Below, in pieces: positions 1 to 11,354 of a stretch of 64,000 bases of DNA. The translations under genes and the position numbers were made by a program. This stretch comes from UBA6489 sp942490775 (GTDB lineage: Bacteria; Patescibacteriota; Gracilibacteria; BD1-5; UBA6164), in assembly GCA_942490775.1 (NCBI GenBank), contig CALNYL010000009.1, positions 1-64,000 of the forward strand, in the 5' to 3' direction. Within the stretch, counting starts at the first letter, position 1, and each line of letters begins with the position of its first letter. The notes beneath the pieces were generated by a model. That model was not told the origin of the DNA. It did no database searches and worked only from the letters and a program-made list of their open reading frames with translations.

Positions 1-790
1 TTTATATTAATTTTTTTCACTAGTTTATAATTTTTATTATCTACTTTTTCTATAAAATCTTCTGAAATGAAATATTCAATTTGTCTAGTTGTTATATCGT
101 CTAAATATTTTATAAGCTGTAAATATTCTGCTTTATATCATAAAAAAAGTTCTCATTCTCTTCAATCATTGCTTTGCAATAAAGAACTTAGTATACTTTG
201 TTTAGTAAATTTTTCTCATCAAAATAAAGAGAGTCAAATTATAAATAATAACTTTTCTGCTTTTTCTTGTGCGATTTCAAGATCTTTATATTTATTTCAA
301 GATACTATCAAAGGAGTTGTTAGTATATTAAAAATAAGTCTTGATACTATTTTATCACTAGATAGGTAATTTGTATCTTTTAAAATAGGAGGAACTGTTA
401 TTCTTCAGCTTTTACTAATTTCAAATCATTTCAGTTTCAACGTTTTATTTATAACTTCTGTAGGTAAGAAATATTTTTTGATCTAATGGTATTTTATTAT
501 GAATATCTTAAAGTTTATTTTTTATATGAAAAATCAGAAATAAGCTCCATTAATACTTTCTTATATGCTATAGAAACCATTACAGATCTCATCATATAGC
601 TAAATCTAAGCCAGATTCTCAAGTTCATTTTTTATTAGCATAAGATCAATATATTGCTATATAATAATCTTCATTTCTTAAAATATTATCAATTTCTTCA
701 CAAATTTCATATACTAAAGCAAGGTATTTACTTTCTAATTGTTTTGGTATTCATATTATTGAAATACTTTCGGTTAATCTGCCTCTCATA
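1..790 (-). pseudogene. Decayed nucleotidyltransferase-like gene (partial, window edge)
   Basis: Reading minus from an ATG at 790 (UGA=Gly) gives about 70 residues ending in GSYANKKGTGESGLDLA, which resembles the GSx10DxD active-site motif of MNT/polymerase-beta type nucleotidyltransferases. A TAA follows at once. The rest down to base 1 is open only as pieces in different frames (for example about 360-490, then 1-360), so several frameshifts are needed. The last piece runs off the window. It follows the decarboxylase by a base or two. The substrate cannot be told. Confidence 0.5.
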
Positions 791-2266
791 TTAATTAATT
801 TTATGTGCTAATATTTCTATGTATGATAAAAAATCTTCTAAATCTTTAGTTTTAATATTAGGATTTCATGACATAAACCTTAAAGGATATATTTTTTTTC
901 ATTTACTTATATTTCAAATATAATCATTTATAGGGAAAATATGTATATAATATTTTCATTCTTCTAATATTAATTTATATAGTTTTTGATTAATAGTATT
1001 TAACTTATCTATATCATAATTTCCACCTCAAGTATACATAAACATTACAGAATTTATTTCTGGTGAATTAACAAGTTTAAAATTAGATTTTTTGTAGATT
1101 ATTTTAGAAAAAGTTATAGCTGTATTATGTCTCTGAGTTATTAATTCATCTAATAATTTACTACCCAAACTCTTTATGAAAAACCACAATTTTAAAGATA
1201 ACCAAGATTTACTTCAAATAAAAGGAGTTGTTTGTCATAAAGCTAATCATTCATTCATAATTAGGTCTGAAATTGTTAAAACCTTTTTTATATTCTTAGG
1301 ATTTTTAATTAACAACATGCTAAGTGTATATGGAATATTGAAAACTTTATGAGGATCTCAAGTTACACTATCAAACTTTTCAATTCATTTAATTTTATAT
1401 CTTAAACTTTCACTTAAACCAAGAGAAAAACCATGACAAGCATCTGCATGTAACCATATATCTTTATCTATTTTCTTTACAAGTTTATATATATCATCAA
1501 AATTATCTACAGTCATAGTTCTAGAATCTCATGCATAAGCAACCAATCAAAATATATCTCATTTATGTTTTTCTAATATTTCTTTTAATTCTTTTAAATC
1601 ATATTTATAGTTTTCTGTTTTTACCTCTAATAGGTTAAATCATAATCATATTAACATTTGAGCACTTTTAACACTGTAGTGTCATATTCACTTAGGAACA
1701 ACTAAAAGTCACTTTTCCAATCAATAAACTCATTTCTCTAATGTTCATGGAAATTTATTTTCTCTAGCAAGTAAAATTCATATAATATTAGAAACCGTTC
1801 ATCAAACTGTTATCATTCATCATACATCTAAATTATTTTTTACATCTATATTTTTATATCAAACTATTTCTCTTAACCATCTTATCACATTTATTTCCAT
1901 TAAAGTTGCAGATGGAGCACAAAAACTTTGATTAATTAGATTTTGTTGTAAAAAATCAGATAGTATAGCTCATCAAATTCATGATATTCAGTTTCAAGCA
2001 TCAGGAAATCACATAAAGTTAACACTTCAAAAATTTGTACAGTAGTTCAGATACTTTTCTTTGAACTCAGTAAGAATAGTATTTTCATCTAGTGCAGTCT
2101 TAGGGAATTCAGAGAAATAATCATTAAAATCATTTTCACTTATATTCTTCTTTTTAACTTCAATTTGATTTTTAAAGTCTACTCATGTTTCACATATTGA
2201 GTTAAAAAAATCTAGAGAAGCTTTCTTATTATTTGTATTTAAGAATTTTTCATTGAGATTAGGCAT
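791..2266 (-). CDS. PLP-dependent group II decarboxylase
   Basis: A 491-aa protein, the usual length for glutamate/tyrosine/aromatic amino-acid decarboxylases. LHADACHG (about residue 275) matches the PLP-binding HxDAAHG block. SVTGDPHK (about 300-306) contains the lysine that forms the Schiff base with PLP; its glycine is a UGA codon. Family members remove the alpha-carboxyl group of an amino acid in the cytosol; the substrate (Glu, Tyr, Asp or other) is not decidable from sequence alone. The ATG at 2266 lies about 30 nt after a good promoter at 2298-2325. It is a single gene with its own promoter, facing away from nothing obvious functionally. Confidence 0.8.
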
Positions 2267-2297
2267 TGTTACATACTATTATATAATATAGACGTGT

Positions 2298-2325
2298 AGT
2301 ATAAGGAGGAAACAATAAAAGTCAA
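2298..2325 (-). promoter_or_regulatory. Sigma70-type promoter of the decarboxylase gene
   Basis: On the minus strand TTGACT, a 16-nt spacer and TATACT, 31 nt before the ATG at 2266. Confidence 0.6.
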
Positions 2326-2342
2326 CATATTTTTATTTGACA

Positions 2343-2378
2343 AAAAAAGAACCTGAAATTTTATTTTCAAGTCCTTTA
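2343..2378 (-). terminator. Rho-independent terminator after rplA
   Basis: Minus strand: stem CTTGAAA / TTTCAGG around an ATAAAA loop, followed by TTCTTTTTTT. It lies just downstream of the L1 stop. Confidence 0.6.
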
Positions 2379-2391
2379 ATTATCTATTTTC

Positions 2392-3096
2392 TTATTTCTC
2401 GTCTTTATTTAAATTTAACTTAACAGAAGGTCACATAGCATTACAAACAAAAACATTATTTATATATTTTCCTTTTGCTCAAGTTGGCTTTACTTCATGT
2501 ATAGTATTTAGGAAGTATTCTAAATTTTGTTTTAATTTATCTTTTCCAAAAGATAGTTTACCAAAAATTGAATGTATATTACCTTGTTTATCAGTTTTAA
2601 ATTCAAATTTTCAAGCTGCTATTTCTTTTACAATTGCTGCTAGGTCAGGTCAAACTGTTCCTGTTTTAGGATTTGGCATAAGTCACTTTGGTCATAGTAT
2701 TCTAGCTATTTTTCATAGGTGTCTCATCATAGAAGGTGCTGCTACACACACATCAAAATCAGGAGAAACATTTCCTTTTTCTATTTCTGTTATTAGTTCT
2801 TCGTCTCAAACAGTATCTGCTCAAAGTTTTTTAAGTTCGTCGTTTGGAGTACTTCCGTCACTGAAGACACATATTTTAGGTGTTTTACCTGAACCGTTAG
2901 GTAGGGTTATAGTTGTTCTAATCATTTGGTCTTGATATTTTGGATCAAGGTTTAGATTAAAATGAACTTCTACAGTTGGGTCAAATTTAACTGTATTTGT
3001 TTTTTCTAGTAGTTCTATAGCTTCGTCTACTGGATAAGTCATTCCTTCTTTTAAGAATTCCATGGCTTTTTTATACTTTTTACCTCTTTTTATCAT
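2392..3096 (-). CDS. rplA: 50S ribosomal protein L1
   Basis: A 234-aa protein, the normal size for L1. It starts MIKRGKKYKKAMEF and has the L1 blocks FDPTVEVHFNLNLDPK and MPNPKTGTV (about residues 140-148, the rRNA-binding signature). L1 forms the mobile L1 stalk of the 50S subunit at the tRNA exit site. It is not paired here with rplK (L11), its usual neighbour, and is followed by its own terminator, so it may be transcribed alone. Several glycines of the second half are UGA, including the first after residue 91, where a standard-code translation would end. Confidence 0.95.
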
Positions 3097-3209
3097 GGTT
3101 AAAATATTTTAAAAAAATAAAAGGTGCTAACGAAATTTATTAATTTCTTCCTTAAAGCTGAACAATTATATAAAAAATATAGAAAAAGTAAAATTTATTT
3201 GATATTTTT

Positions 3210-3659
3210 TTATTTCCATCCTGATTCACTATAAAAACTGCTTTTTTTTATATGTTCAATTGCTTGTTTTATACATGGTATTATATTTTCAGGAAGATTA
3301 TCTAAATCAAACCAAGATAAATCATCACATTTATCAGGTTCCATATTTATTAAATCTCATTGCCATTTCTTAGCTTTGAAAAATATATCAATTCTTTCAT
3401 TACTATTAAAATCATCTCAAGCATTCCTGCTCATAGTATGTACCATTTCTAAGTCACTTCTTTTTATTTCTATTCAAGCCTCTTCTTTTGCTTCCCTTAT
3501 CATACAGTCCATGAAACCTTCTCCTTTATCTACATGTCCTGCTACCATTGAGTAGTTTCAGTCTTCGTATCCTGTATTATATCTTCTCAGAAGTAGGATT
3601 TTATTATTTTTTATTAAAACTAGATAGGATGCTGGGATTATTGTATTTCTTTTTGTCAT
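3210..3659 (-). CDS. Nudix hydrolase
   Basis: A 149-aa protein with a complete Nudix box GX5EX7REUXEEXGU, read as GHVDKGE...REAKEEAGI (about residues 38-60); the box is complete only if UGA is Gly. Nudix enzymes hydrolyse nucleoside diphosphates linked to another moiety, using Mg2+ held by the REUXEE glutamates. The specificity (mutagenic dNTP, NADH, nucleotide sugar) is unknown. It lies between rplA and the CDF transporter on the same strand, with a short gap to the latter. Confidence 0.85.
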
Positions 3660-3686
3660 TTAATACTTTTAAAAATATATAAAATT

Positions 3687-4571
3687 TTATTTTACTACAC
3701 AGTATTTAGAATCATCATAGGGGTCTAAATGTATATTGATAACCCAAGTTTTAGATTTATCTAATTCTCTAATTTTTGCTTCAACTGTATCTGAAATATC
3801 ATGAGCATCTAAAAGTTTTATCTCTTTATTAAAGACTAAATGTACAGATAAGAATTTGTATTTTCAAGAGCTACGGGTTCTTAAAAAATGATAGTCTGTT
3901 ATTTTTTTACAGTTTTTTATAGTTTCTTTTATTTTTTTTACTTCTTCTTCTGGTAGTGCGACATCTAGTAAAAGTAGAAATCACTGTTTTGTTATTTCAA
4001 ATGCTGAGTATATAACATAAATTGAGATTAGTACTCAGACGATTCCGTCTATAAAATAAAAATTTGTGAAGTGTATAATTATCAAGGAAGCTAAGATTCA
4101 GAAATTGGTGTACAGGTCCATTTTATAGTGTAATTTATCTGCTTTTATCACTATATTTTTTGTCTTTTTTTCTACATTGTCTAGGTATTTTACTAATGCT
4201 CCTGTTAGTAAGACTGATATAATCATAACTATTATAGAAGATGGTAGTTCTGCTAATTCTTCTTTATTTATTAATTTTGAGATTGATTTATAGAGAATAA
4301 ATAGTCCTGATATATTTATGATAATTCATTCTATAAAGGTGGCTAGTGCTTCTATTTTTCATCTACCATAATTAAAGGTTTCGTCCATTTCTTTGTCTGC
4401 ATTTTTTACTGCTAGAAAGTTAAAGGCTGATACAAAGAAGTCTAGTAGTGAGTCTATGGCTGAAGATAGTACGGCTACTGATGCTGATGTTATTCAGATA
4501 AATAGTTTTATAAGGGTTAGGGTGAATGCAACAGTTAGGGATATTATGGTGGCTTTTTTTTCTAGTTTCAT
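3687..4571 (-). CDS. Cation diffusion facilitator (CDF) metal transporter
   Basis: A 294-aa protein with about five to six hydrophobic segments in the first 200 residues, then a cytoplasmic domain with HDISDTVEAK and VINIHLDP, typical of the CDF C-terminal metal-binding ferredoxin-like domain. SAIDSLLD in TM2 corresponds to the DxxxD zinc-site segment. CDF proteins export Zn2+, Fe2+, Mn2+ or Co2+ in exchange for protons. The ATG at 4571 gives the normal N-terminus before TM1; no clear Shine-Dalgarno sequence is visible. Confidence 0.85.
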
Positions 4572-4702
4572 GGAGGTGTGGTTAAGTGGTAATTTTTTAT
4601 GAATTAAATATATTTTTTAAAAATATATTTAATTCACTGATTGAATTTGCAAAGAAATTATATTTTAAAAATATTTTTTTTCAAAAAGAAAAACATAATT
4701 TT

Positions 4703-6452
4703 TTAATCAATAAATCCCTCCATCTGAGAATCCACAAGCTTTTTGAAATATCATCACTCATCTCTTAATTCTTTATAGCTTCATGACTCTATAACTTTTC
4801 AATTTTTAAATACAAATATTCTGTCTGCTTTTCTTATAGTGGATAGTCTATGAGCAATTATGAATGTTGTTCTTCCTTTCATAAGTTTTTCAAAAGAAGA
4901 CTGCAAATATCTTTTCTGTCTCGGTGTCTAGTGCAGATGTAGCTTCGTCTAAAACAAGTATAGGTGCATCTTTTAAAAATGCTCTGGCTATAGACAATCT
5001 TTGTTTTTCTCATCCACTTAGTTTTACTCATCTTTCTCAAACTATAGTATCAAAACCCTCAGAGAGGTTTTCTATAAAATCTATGCTGTGAGATTTTTTG
5101 GCTACTTTTTCTATATCCTGTCTAGTAGCAGTTTCATTGTCTAGTCTTATGTTCTCAAGAATCGTTGTATTAAACATAGATGAGTCCTGAAAAACTGCTC
5201 ATATATTTTTTCTCAAGCTGTCTTGTGTAACTTGTCTAATGTCTTGATTGTCTATAAGGACTTGTCATTTTTGGGGTTCAAAGAATCGAAATAACATATT
5301 TGTCATTGTTGTCTTTCAAGAGCCTGTATGTCCAACAAAGGCTATTTTTTCTCAGGCTTTTACTTTTATATTTATATCTTTTAGAACATCTCTTTTTCCA
5401 TCATAAGAGAATGTTAGATTTTTAAATTCTACTTTTCATTTTACATTTTTTAATTCGGTTGCTTCTGGTAAATCTTTTATTTCAACTTCTGTGTCTAGTA
5501 TTTTGAAAAAGTCTTTTATAGAAGATATTTTCCGAAATGTATCTTGAAGAGACCACATGAGTACTTCTATATTAGAAATAAGTATGGTAGAAAAGCTTAA
5601 GAACATAACTATCTCTCATACGGTAGTTTTTCCATTAAAAAATAGATAGGATCAAAACATTATAATTGATATAGAAACGACTATATTTATAATCTTGGAT
5701 AAACTAACAATAAGTCCCCAAAGGTATAAAATTGGGAATTGTTTTTGTTTAGTTTTAGTAGATATTTTTCCTAGTTCTCCTATTTTTTGTTTTTTTAGTG
5801 TAAAGCTTTTTACTACTCAGATATTTGAGAATGTGTCGCTATACAAAGATGACATATCTGTGTATAGTTTTTCTATTTCGTTTTGTTTCTTAAATGTTTT
5901 AGTTGCTAGATAAAAAGCGACAAATCATCATAAAAATCATAGTCATACTACAAATAATCAAAGTTCTAGATTTAGAAATAAGATTAATGGTACTAATATA
6001 ATTATTGTAAATATATTAGGTAAGGCTCTTCTAAGAAGCTCTAGACCAAGCATAAAGATATTGTCTGCTCATTTTGTTATCTTTTTTACTAGTTTTCAAG
6101 AATTTGAATTAGTATGAAATCTAAAAGATAAATCAAGTGTGTGGTTAAAAAAGTTTTTGCAAATTTTATGATAATGTCTATGTGATATTCTATCGGCTGA
6201 TACTGAAAAGAATAGTCTTAGAACTATTATAAATAGTCCTAGTATAACCCAAAATGCAATTATCTTATATAAAGAAGATAGTTCTTTATTCTGCTGATTA
6301 GAGAAACTTACTAATGTGTCTATTATATTTCCATATATTATGGGTTCTATAAGTATTAATATAGCAAATAGAAAGTTTGCTATTATGATAGAGTAGAATA
6401 CTCTTTTTTCTTTTTTTAAAAGCCTTAAAACTCTATATATTATTTTAAACAT
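4703..6452 (-). pseudogene. ABC exporter (fused permease-ATPase) with a 1-nt frameshift
   Basis: About 582 residues, the usual size of MsbA/LmrA-type half-transporters: six hydrophobic segments, then an ATPase domain with Walker A GHTGSGKTT, Q-loop FQDSSMF, signature LSGGEKQ and Walker B LVLDEATSALD. After DTETEK the frame must shift by one base near 4908-4911 to recover YLQSSFEKLMKGRTTF and the H-loop IIAHRLSTI. The length, 1750 nt, is not a multiple of three. As written, the protein would lose the H-loop histidine and C-terminus. It could be a real mutation or a single-base sequence error. The exported substrate is unknown. Confidence 0.8.
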
Positions 6453-6603
6453 AGTTTTATTAATTAATCGCTAAAATTCGTCAAAAAGATTGTATTATTT
6501 TTTTTATCACAATAAAAATATGATACTTATTTAAAGTATATCATAAATATAAAATATTTTTTTATTTTTGAGTTTTTTTCTGAAGGGTTCTTTTAATAGT
6601 TAT

Positions 6604-7188
6604 TTATATTCATAGAAATCACTTAATGATTCAGGCTAATAATCATGTGGCTAATATTGAAATGACCATCTGGAATACTTTTCTAATACTTTCGTTATTG
6701 ATTTTACTATATTTTCCTTCTCTCAATTCTGTAGCTAGTTCATTTAGTTCTATTTTATTATTTTTGGTAGCAACTAAATCAATCAATATTGCTAGGTCTT
6801 TTTTACTAAACGGTTTCATGTTTATTGATAATTTTTCATCGTGAGAAATCATATTTAGATAATAAGCAGGGACATTCTGAACTGTTGTTATAATCATATC
6901 AAGCCTTTGTATTTCTTCTATTGGTATCTCTTGTTTTGAAAATAATGTTTTGTAAATAACTCGATATTCTCGAATTTCTACTTTGAAAGAACCTATGAAA
7001 AATAAAAAGCCAACTGATAAAAATACAGAAAATAAAGCAAATAGATAAGCCTCTGGGTCTTCCAAAGCTATAAAGATACTACTAATACCTATTGGTATAA
7101 ATATAATTGAAAAGACTAAATAGGCTATCCATTCTGAACCAAATTTATATGGAAGTGAATAGATATTTATGATTTTTTGTTTGGACAT
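6604..7188 (-). CDS. Membrane protein with PH-like domain, uncharacterised
   Basis: A 194-aa protein. There are two hydrophobic segments near residues 18-65 (SEWIAYLVFSIIFIPIG and a second), a soluble beta-rich middle (VEIREYRVIYKTL... about 70-135) reminiscent of bacterial PH-like domains, and a C-terminal hydrophobic segment (MVISILATGLLAGIIKG) that contains four UGA glycines and is lost under the standard code. It follows secY by 102 nt on the same strand and may be the last gene of the ribosomal operon. I do not recognise a named family. Confidence 0.6.
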
Positions 7189-7290
7189 AAAAATTTAATA
7201 ATATAAATACTTTAAAAATAATATTTTATATTAAAAAAACTTCAGAACCTAAGATAAGGAAAAGAAGCTTTTTTAGATAGTATAAAAATT

Positions 7291-8565
7291 TAGATCTTAT
7301 CTATATTTACTATAATCAAACATTTTCATCTCTGAATCTATATTCCTCAGAATATCTAATATAACTGAAACTATAATTATAAGTCATGCTCAAGAGATTA
7401 TGAAATCAACATTGTCTCATGGCATAAATTTTGACATAACATATGGAAGAACCGCTATTAGTGCTAGAAAACCTCATCCGTATAAGTTTAAATGTGCAGA
7501 AATTCTAGATAAATAACTAGCTGTTTCATTTCAAGGTTTTATTCATGGTATATAACCTCATCTTTTTTGTATATTCTCAGCAACTTGTTCGGTATTGAAA
7601 GTAATAGATACATAAAAGAAAGAGAATGCTACTACAAGTAAAAAATATACAGATATGAATGTCCAAGAAGGATTTGCCATATCAAATAAATCCGTTAGTT
7701 GTTTTCATATCATCTTAGCTGTTGCTCAGTTAGAGTTTGATAATATTTTTCAAAGTATATTTGGGAAAGTTACTATTGATACAGAAAATATTATAGGTAT
7801 CATACCAGCTTGATTTATCTTTATTGGGAAATATGATTTTTCATCTCTACCTGTTCTAGTATAAATAATTGGTATTCTTCTGTTTCATTCTGTAAATTTT
7901 ATTATAACATATATTATAACAAGAGTAGCTACTATAAGTCCTGTAAATAATCAGTAACTACCATTTGTCATATGAGTCATAATAACTCATGGAACTCATG
8001 ATAAAACTCATGCCATTATTATTATACTTATACCATTACTTATTCAGTATTCTGTCATTACTTCTCAAAGCCACATAAGGAAAATTGTTCAAGCTGTTGC
8101 TATAAGCATTGTCATTAGTACAGCAGTAGTGTCTGACATTGTAATTAATTGTCCTCAAGCTAAATTGTTCATTACTATAATCATTCCATAACTTTGAAGA
8201 AAAGCTATAGGTAGAGTAAGCCATCTAGTTATTTTATTTATCTTTTTTTGTCCTGCTTCTCATTCTTTTTGCATATCACCAACTTTTGGAATAATAACTC
8301 AAAGTAGTTGAATTATGATTACTGCATTTATGTATGGTGATAATCACATAAGAATTACTGAGAATTTTGATAATCATCATCCCATTAATGCACTAAAAAA
8401 ACCTAGTCATTTTTGTTGTTCCATTATAGCCTCTAATCAATTTGTGTTAACTCAAGGAATAGGGATAACTGATAAGAATTTATAAACCAAAACAAGCAAC
8501 AAAGTTGCTATAATTTTCTTTCTAAGATGTTTCACTTTAAAAATCTGTTTTACTTGTTCTAACAT
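7291..8565 (-). CDS. secY: Protein translocase subunit SecY
   Basis: A 424-aa polytopic membrane protein, normal SecY length, starting MLEQVKQIFKVKHLRKK. The recognisable landmarks are IPIPGVNTNGL (TM1 end), GLSPYINAVIIIQLL (TM2/plug region), FTEGNRRIPIIYTRTGRD (loop C4, SecA/ribosome contact) and QKRGGYIPGIKPGNET (loop C5). Many of these glycines are UGA. SecY is the channel of the SecYEG translocon. It is last in the spc-type gene order, 74 nt after rplO, as in most bacteria; adk, map and infA do not follow. Confidence 0.95.
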
Positions 8566-8587
8566 AATAATTTTAATTATTCATTTA

Positions 8588-8630
8588 TTTCCCTCCCCCC
8601 ACCTCTCTTGAAAGAAATAGTGGGGGTAGG
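8588..8630 (-). repeat. GC-rich hairpin between rplO and secY
   Basis: Minus strand: ACCCCCAC, a loop of about 17 nt, then GTGGGGGG. It stands out against the AT-rich surroundings. No U-run follows, so it is more likely an mRNA-processing or stability element, or a relative of the dispersed palindromes, than a terminator. Confidence 0.5.
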
Positions 8631-8639
8631 ATTATTTAT

Positions 8640-9098
8640 TTATACAATTATTTCAACTTTTCATCATGCTTTTTGTATTGCTTCAATAGCTGTTTTTGAA
8701 GCTTTATCAGCAAAAACAGTTATTTTAGATTTAATAGTTCAAGCTCATAGTAATTTTATTGGAAGATTCTTTCTTCTAATAACTTTTTTCTCTAGTAGTG
8801 CCTCTTTTGTTATTTCTGTAGTTCATGATTTTGCTATAATTTCAAGTGAATCTAGATTAACTATGTTATATTCTTTTTTAAATTTTGCATTAGAGAAACC
8901 TCTTAATTTAGGCATTCTTCTAAAAAGTGGTGTTTGTCATCCTTCAAACCAATCAGGTACTCCTCATCCACTTCTACAATTTTGTCCATTCATTCATCTT
9001 GTGCAATATGTTCATTTTCCTGAACCATTTCATCTTCATAGTCTTTTAGAAGTTTTTTTTGCTCCTAAATTTGGTTTTATTTTATTTAAAGATAACAT
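8640..9098 (-). CDS. rplO: 50S ribosomal protein L15
   Basis: A 152-aa protein, normal length, starting MLSLNKIKPNLGAKKTSKRLGRGNGSGKG; the RGxGSGxGxTxGRG-like N-terminal glycine-rich arm uses UGA repeatedly. A later landmark is GGQTPLFRRMPKLRGF (about residue 55-70), the L15 signature. L15 binds 23S rRNA late in 50S assembly. It directly follows rpsE with a 54-nt gap; rpmD (L30), normally between them, is absent. Confidence 0.95.
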
Positions 9099-9152
9099 AT
9101 CTTAATTCTATTAGTAATTAATGTAATTTCTCTCCTACTTAATTGGAGAAGT

Positions 9153-9629
9153 TTACTTAAAAGCTCTTAAAGCTTTTATTGTAGCTTTAGCATTATTAAT
9201 AAGGTTTGTAGAACCATATCTTTTTGCTAAGACATCTTTAAATCAAGCTACATCTAGAACTTTTCTCATAGCTCATCAAGCTATTATTCATGTTCATTTA
9301 GATGCTGGGTGTACCATAACTCTAGCTGCCTTAAATTTAGACTCTATGTCATAAGGTACTGTTCAATTTTCAATTTTAACATTTAGTAAGTTCTTTTTAG
9401 CATCAGCTATTGCTTTAGCTATTGCATCAACTACTTCCCAACTTTTTCAAGTTCAAAGTCCTACTTTTCATTTACCATCTCATAATACAATAACTGCTCT
9501 AAATCTAAGTTGTCTACCTCATGCTGTAACTCTTGTTACTCTGTCTATACTTAGTAGTTCTTCTCTAAATTCTTTTTTTGGTTTAAAAGAACCCTTTTTT
9601 CTATCGTCTTTTCTAGGAGAAAATGCCAT
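9153..9629 (-). CDS. rpsE: 30S ribosomal protein S5
   Basis: A 158-aa protein. It has FREELLSIDRVTRVTAGGRQLRFRA (S5 N-terminal RNA-binding signature), then GIIAGGAMRKVLDVAGFKDVLAKRYGS (C-terminal domain). Glycines of both motifs are partly UGA. S5 sits at the mRNA entry site of the 30S subunit. The ATG at 9629 gives MAFSPRKDDRKKG. A small hairpin (TTCTCC / GGAGAG) lies just after its stop, before rplO in transcript order. Confidence 0.95.
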
Positions 9630-9652
9630 AATATACTATTTAATAATTATAA

Positions 9653-9997
9653 TTAAAATTTTAATCATCCTTCTCTAGCTCAATCAGCTAGTGCCTTAAC
9701 TCTTCCATGGTAAGCTGAACCTCATCTATCAAAAACAACTTCTTCTATTTTATTTTGCTTAGCTAGTTCTGCTATTTTTGTTCAAACTATTTTTGATATT
9801 TCAGTTTTATTTCATTTACCTTCAATACTTAAAGAAGATATTCCACATATTGTTTTTCAAGCTAAGTCATCTATAACTTGAGCAGATATATTAGCATTAC
9901 TTCTAAATACACTTAAACGAGGTCTAAGAGCTGTTCATTTTATTTTTGATCTAATTCTATTTTGTCTTCTTTTTCTTTTTAATACTTTTTCTAACAT
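9653..9997 (-). CDS. rplR: 50S ribosomal protein L18
   Basis: A 114-aa protein starting MLEKVLKRKRRQNRIRSKIKG, with RPRLSVFRSNANISAQVIDD and the C-terminal FDRGGSAYHGRVKALADGARE that binds 5S rRNA. The standard size is 110-120 aa. It lies 23 nt before rpsE and 35 nt after rplF in transcript order. Confidence 0.95.
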
Positions 9998-10032
9998 TTC
10001 TATTTAATTAAAAATTAAGTTTTATTAAAGTC

Positions 10033-10572
10033 CTATTTTGATCAAGTCTTTCAAGCTTTTCTTCTTACATATTCTCATACATATTTGATTCATTTTCACT
10101 TGTATGGTTCAGGTTTCTTCTTAGATTTAACTTTTGCAGCAAATTCTCATACATATTGCTTGTCTATACCAGAAATGTGTATAACATTTTTTAATTTTGC
10201 ATCCATCTCAACTTTAAGTCATTTTGGTACTTCCATTTCAACTTTATGAGAATATCAGATACTTAAAATTAATTTTTGTCATTGAACTTCAAATTTGTAT
10301 CAAACTCAATTTATTTCTAAAGATTTTGTAAATCATTTTTCTACTCAAGCAACCATGTTGTTTATAATAGATCTAGTTGTTCCCCATATAGGAATAGATT
10401 CTCCATTTATAGGAGTTACTATTATAGCTTTATCTTCTAGTTTAATCTCTAATAATTTAGAGTAGCTGAAAGATAATTCTCATAATGGTCATGAAACCTT
10501 TATATTTTTATCTTTTATTTCAACTTTTACTTTATCAGATAATTCTATAGGCATTTTTCAAATTCTAGACAT
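10033..10572 (-). CDS. rplF: 50S ribosomal protein L6
   Basis: A 179-aa protein, MSRIGKMPIELSDKVKVEI..., with the L6 signature PYKGKGIKYVGEYVRRKAG near the C-terminus (about residues 155-175). It ends in TAG; the alternative downstream frames do not resemble L6. L6 binds helix 97 of 23S rRNA near the sarcin-ricin loop. It is separated from rpsH by 108 nt, the largest gap inside the operon, which holds a small stem (ATCAACT / AGTTGAT at 10606-10626) without a T-run. Confidence 0.95.
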
Positions 10573-10680
10573 CTTTTTTTCTTATTTAATTTAATAAACT
10601 GGAACATCAACTTAATAATAGTTGATTCTCATTTAATTTAGACTTGATAAATCAAATCTCTACATCTCTTTCTAACTAAA

Positions 10681-11076
10681 CTAGAATACTTCACAAAGTA
10701 ATTCTCATCATACATTTAAGCTTCTAGCTTCATATCAAGTTATAACTCATTTAGGAGTCGATACTATAAATATTCCTTTACCGTTTCTAGATTTTCTTAT
10801 ATCTTTTGCTCAGACATATATTCTCTGTCATGGTTTACTTATTCTTTTCATAATAGGAACATACTTTGTAACTCTAATATTATTTAGTTTTACAGATATG
10901 GTTTTTTTATTACTTTCTTCTTCAATCATTTCATATGAAATGATGTATTTATTCTTTTTTAGGATTTTAAGAATATCCATCTTCATTTTAGAATATGGCA
11001 TTTTTAAATCCTCTATTCTTGCCATATAAGCATTCCTAATTCTTGTTAATAAGTCTCCTATAGGATCCATTATCAT
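10681..11076 (-). CDS. rpsH: 30S ribosomal protein S8
   Basis: A protein of about 131 aa. MDPIGDLLTRIRNAYMAR is the S8 N-terminus; the C-terminal half STPKGVITGYEARSLNVGGELLCEVF carries the S8 signature with UGA glycines. The start is ambiguous: ATG at 11076 or 11070 (MDPIG); a GTG at 11082 is also in frame. The MDPIG start matches the family best. S8 binds the central domain of 16S rRNA and in other bacteria represses the spc operon. Confidence 0.93.
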
Positions 11077-11106
11077 AATCACAGATATTAATAACTAAAA
11101 TTGTTT

Positions 11107-11331
11107 TTACCAGCTTGATTTTCTTACTCATGGTAATTCTCAAGCATTTGCTTTTTCTCTAAAGCATATTCTACAAATATCAAACTTTCAAAGATATCAT
11201 CTAGTTCTACCGCATACACTACAAACATTAAAAACTTTTGTAGCAAATTTCATTTTTCTTCCATCCATTATAGCTTGCATTTGCTTCTTGTTTAATTTAT
11301 TTGCTTTAGCTATCTTTGATTTTCTTGCCAT
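11107..11331 (-). CDS. rpsN: 30S ribosomal protein S14, zinc-ribbon type
   Basis: A 74-aa protein with two CxxC pairs, VCSVCGRTRGY and ICRICFRE, so it is the short zinc-binding type of S14. It starts MARKSKIAKANKLNKKQM and ends ELPGVRKSSW, the conserved S14 C-terminus. It lies between rplE and rpsH as usual. Confidence 0.95.
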
Positions 11332-11354
11332 CTAATTTATTTTAAAAATTAATA

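Noticed and set aside
67..369. 100-aa plus-strand ORF at the left edge
   Set aside because: No recognisable protein; the minus strand holds the decayed nucleotidyltransferase with longer sense segments.
8608..9105. 165-aa plus-strand ORF
   Set aside because: It lies opposite rplO, whose conserved L15 signatures are clear on the minus strand.
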